Shown: one piece after another, positions 5,366 through 7,412 of the stretch
How the letters are laid out: each line of letters starts with the position of its first letter
Numbering within the stretch: position 1 is the first letter of the stretch
Source of the DNA: Bacteroidales bacterium UBA6408
GTDB lineage: Bacteria > Bacteroidota > Bacteroidia > Bacteroidales > UBA932
Length of the DNA stretch: 7,412 nt
Assembly: GCA_002439805.1 (NCBI GenBank)
Contig: DJPQ01000068.1
Coordinates: forward strand, 1-7,412
Direction: 5' to 3'
Program-made: the position numbers and the translations under genes
The notes under the pieces: model-generated
Told to the model about the DNA's origin: nothing
Databases searched by the model: none
Seen by the model: the letters and a program-made list of their open reading frames with translations, nothing else

Positions 5366-6072
5366 AGAAACTAAGCATTTCAGAAGCCGAAGCGCTTGCC
5401 GCCAAATTTCGGTTCGACAACGAATTGACGCAATCCGAGCCGATTAGCGCAAAGACATTGCTTCGCAAGCTCAATATAACGACAATGTATAGGCCGTTGT
5501 CTGAAAATTCCTACGGAATCAGCTGTAGATCAAATACCGGCAAGATGTTTATGCTGGTAAACAGTTCTTCAACCCGCGGACGACAGCACTTTACTATCGC
5601 ACATGAGCTGTACCATCTTTTTTATGACAAAAAACCGACTCCTCATATATGTTTCGGAGTTTCCACCGGCGAAGAAAGAAACGCCAATATGTTTGCATCA
5701 GCCCTGCTTCTTCCTCGGGAGGGAATCCTTCAAATGATAAGTTCAGAAGAACTTGTCTGTCATAATGTTGAGTTGGCGACAATTATTAGAATGGAACAGA
5801 TGTACCAAGTTTCGAGAATCAATCTGCTCCTTCGTCTGAAAGAACTCGGACTGATTTCGGAAGCCCGCCTCAAAGAATTGCAGACAATTCCGGTAAAGGA
5901 TTCCGCACGCGAATATGGATATGACAAAGCATTATATGAACCGGGAAACAACGGTTTCTTCATAGGAGACTTTGGCGAGAAAGCACGCAGGCTGTTTGAA
6001 TCCGGAAAGGTATCAGAAGGGCATTATCTCGAATTGCTTAACATGATAACCGATGGCAGGAAAGAAGACTAA
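5362..6072 (+). CDS. ImmA/IrrE-family zinc metallopeptidase
   Basis: This 236-residue protein belongs to the COG2856/PF06114 family, whose members cleave partner Xre repressors. The zinc site is visible: HELYH (81-85) supplies His81, His85 and catalytic Glu82, and the second motif ERNANMFASALLLP (105-118) supplies Glu105 as likely third ligand, matching the family's E-x-x-A-N-x-F-A-x-x-L-L-x-P pattern. The N-terminus (about 1-45) is helical and the C-terminus beyond 165 is not a recognised domain. No signal peptide or membrane segment is seen, so it is cytoplasmic. The ATG overlaps the repressor stop as ATGA, implying translational coupling and balanced production. It overlaps the next gene by 20 bp. 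The family often acts on its upstream neighbour, which supports repressor cleavage here, but the trigger is unknown. Confidence 0.9.
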   Translation: MKKLSISEAEALAAKFRFDNELTQSEPISAKTLLRKLNITTMYRPLSENSYGISCRSNTGKMFMLVNSSSTRGRQHFTIAHELYHLFYDKKPTPHICFGVSTGEERNANMFASALLLPREGILQMISSEELVCHNVELATIIRMEQMYQVSRINLLLRLKELGLISEARLKELQTIPVKDSAREYGYDKALYEPGNNGFFIGDFGEKARRLFESGKVSEGHYLELLNMITDGRKED

Positions 6073-6580
6073 AGTCGTGCTTGATGCCGATGTCATCAAC
6101 CATTTTGCAAAGGCCGGTCAACTGTCCTTGTTACCCAGGATATTGCCGGAATTTCAGTTCATTGTGTTGGATGTCGTAAAGAAAGAGCTGCCGATTTTTA
6201 TCTTGTCGTCATTGGACAAAGTCATTTCTCTGGAAAAGACCATTAAGGAAGAGGTCTTCGGCGAATCAGGAGGAGAAAAGAAAGAGTTCTTAAGACTCAC
6301 AGCAACCACCGGTCCACATTTAGGTAGAGGAGAAAGTGCCTGCATGGTATATTGCCGCTACCACAAAGACGTCGTCGGCAGCAGCAACACGAAAGATATC
6401 ACCGACTATTGTAATGAATTCGGGATAACTTTCCTGACGACGAATGATTTTTTGTATTACGCAATTATACGAGGGCTGATTTCGAAGGAAGAGGCGACCG
6501 CCTTTATTAAACGCGTGATAAGCCTTGGCAGCAATCCTCCCGTCGTCGATTTCGACAAATATGTTTGCTCGAAATTATAA
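6053..6580 (+). CDS. PIN-domain-like protein, predicted RNase effector
   Basis: A 175-residue protein with PIN-like features. It opens with VVLDADVINHF (8-18), where Asp11 matches the first PIN acidic residue. Glu45 (KKEL) and Glu94 in GRGESAC (91-97) match the next ones. The segment SSNTKD (110-115) followed by FLTTNDFLYYAI occupies the place where PIN nucleases usually have the third Asp; here it is Asn112/Asp115. PIN proteins are Mg-dependent RNases and are the toxins of VapBC pairs, but this one is longer than a typical VapC (about 130-140) and I do not recognise a characterised member. The ATG lies 20 bp inside the protease gene, with no Shine-Dalgarno sequence, so expression is probably coupled. 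It ends 14 bp from the convergent ATPase gene. RNase toxin activity is inference. Confidence 0.75.
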   Translation: MAGKKTKVVLDADVINHFAKAGQLSLLPRILPEFQFIVLDVVKKELPIFILSSLDKVISLEKTIKEEVFGESGGEKKEFLRLTATTGPHLGRGESACMVYCRYHKDVVGSSNTKDITDYCNEFGITFLTTNDFLYYAIIRGLISKEEATAFIKRVISLGSNPPVVDFDKYVCSKL

Positions 6581-6594
6581 AGATAGCCGAAGCC

Positions 6595-7412
6595 TCACAG
6601 CAAGCCGGCCATATAGACCGGAAGGCAGACGATGTCACCGTCCTTGCGCAAGTCTTTAGTGTAAAGAAGATACCTCTTCAGAATGCGCGAGGGGTATTTT
6701 TCCTGAAATTTGTCAAGGGATTTGTGGGAATTATAGCCAGAGGACTTTACTTCTATCGGACAAATCTTGTCCTTCCTCGACAGGAGGAAATCGACTTCGT
6801 AGTTACGGACGGATGAAGAATCGGGAACGGTCTCTTTGAATGTGCAGTAGAACAATTCGTACCCTGAGCTTTTCAATGTCTGGGCGATGACATTTTCATA
6901 GACATATCCCAAATCGGCGGAGAGTTTGTCGGAAAGAAGCTTTCTGTATATCTCGTTTTCCGTATAGTCCCGGTCCATAAAGGCGAGGGTGACGAAGAGC
7001 CCCGTGTCGGCCAGATACATCTTGAAGTTGTTATAGTCTGCGTGAAGGGCAAGGCCTACGCTCGGGTCATTGGCATGATTCGCAAAGTTCACCGTCATTG
7101 AGTCCGACATATCGGAGAACAGTTCCCCCATCCGCGATGGACGGGCATTCTCAACGACACTGCCCACCTTGTAGCCGGATGTGTTCCGCGACAATTCGGA
7201 AGGTATTGCCCGAAAGATGGTCGAAGCCCTACCGGTCGGGTCTGTCTTGCGGAAATCATCAGAGTAGAGTTCAAGAATATCTCTCTTGACAGCGTCAGCC
7301 GCAGCAAAGTCATTGCGGGCCAGATAGGCGTCAACCGACTGTGGCATTCCTCCGATGAGCATATATAGTCTGAATTCGCGCATGACCGCCCGGCTCACGT
7401 CATCGCCCAACG
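6595..7412 (-). CDS. DUF4143 AAA-family ATPase, C-terminal part (cut by window edge)
   Basis: About 271 residues of a longer protein; the frame runs off the right edge, so the start and the N-terminal AAA module with its Walker motifs are outside. What remains matches the C-terminal half of the widespread ATPase plus DUF4143 family: REFRLYMLIGGMPQ (11-24 of the visible part), the YVYENVIAQ helix (169-177), and a PD-(D/E)xK-like core with Asp207 in EVDFLL and Glu220-Val-Lys222 in IEVKSSGYN. The family is abundant in Bacteroidales and has no firm function; nuclease-like activity or a role in mobile-element biology has been suggested. It is convergent with the PIN-like gene, 14 bp apart, with no clear terminator in between. 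Confidence 0.85.
   Translation of the reverse strand, partial: LGDDVSRAVMREFRLYMLIGGMPQSVDAYLARNDFAAADAVKRDILELYSDDFRKTDPTGRASTIFRAIPSELSRNTSGYKVGSVVENARPSRMGELFSDMSDSMTVNFANHANDPSVGLALHADYNNFKMYLADTGLFVTLAFMDRDYTENEIYRKLLSDKLSADLGYVYENVIAQTLKSSGYELFYCTFKETVPDSSSVRNYEVDFLLSRKDKICPIEVKSSGYNSHKSLDKFQEKYPSRILKRYLLYTKDLRKDGDIVCLPVYMAGLL

Noticed and set aside
6565..6816. Plus-strand open frame after the PIN-like gene
   Set aside because: It is antisense to the DUF4143 gene and overlaps the PIN-like stop; no domain or initiation signal supports it.
1..7412. CRISPR array, rRNA, IS element or transposase
   Set aside because: No regularly spaced repeats, no rRNA-like sequence and no transposase or integrase reading frame were found on either strand.

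Overview
The window looks like a chromosomal segment of a Bacteroidales bacterium (Bacteroidota). The evidence is Bacteroidota-type promoters (TTG/TTTG, about 19-21 bp, then TAnnTTTG) in front of three transcription units, almost no Shine-Dalgarno sequences, an EF-G and ribosomal proteins that read like that phylum, and a DUF3298-type lipoprotein. I cannot fix the genus from sequence alone.

Left part (1-3895, all minus strand). Reading right to left there is a compact translation operon, rpsL-rpsG-fusA-rpsJ, with short gaps of 21-34 bp. A hairpin terminator follows rpsJ (about 446-485). Next come a 120-bp inverted-repeat element (254-373), a CAU-anticodon tRNA with two structural oddities (174-251), that tRNA's own terminator (124-163), and a promoter-like box that fires out of the left edge (42-49). 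There is no tuf gene, and rpsJ is not followed by rplC, so the usual joined str-S10 ribosomal cluster is cut here.

Middle (3896-4890). The operon promoter and the promoter of a divergent lipoprotein gene lie face to face with overlapping -33 regions. A short hairpin sits at the start of the operon transcript. A perfect 10-bp palindrome sits at the likely transcription start of the lipoprotein gene, which encodes a DUF3298/RsiV-like envelope protein.

Right part (4891-7412). Base composition drops from GC-rich to clearly AT-richer. A three-gene plus-strand cassette follows: an Xre-type repressor, an ImmA/IrrE-type zinc protease that overlaps it by 4 bp, and a PIN-like predicted nuclease that overlaps the protease gene by 20 bp. 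The cassette promoter is framed by a perfect 9-bp inverted repeat, a strong candidate operator for the repressor. The likely logic is that the repressor silences its own operon, the protease removes the repressor on a signal, and the PIN-like protein is the effector. This is the best candidate in the window for an incompletely described system (toxin-antitoxin-like or mobile-element/stress switch). Converging on it from the right edge is the C-terminal part of an AAA/DUF4143 ATPase gene, cut by the window end.
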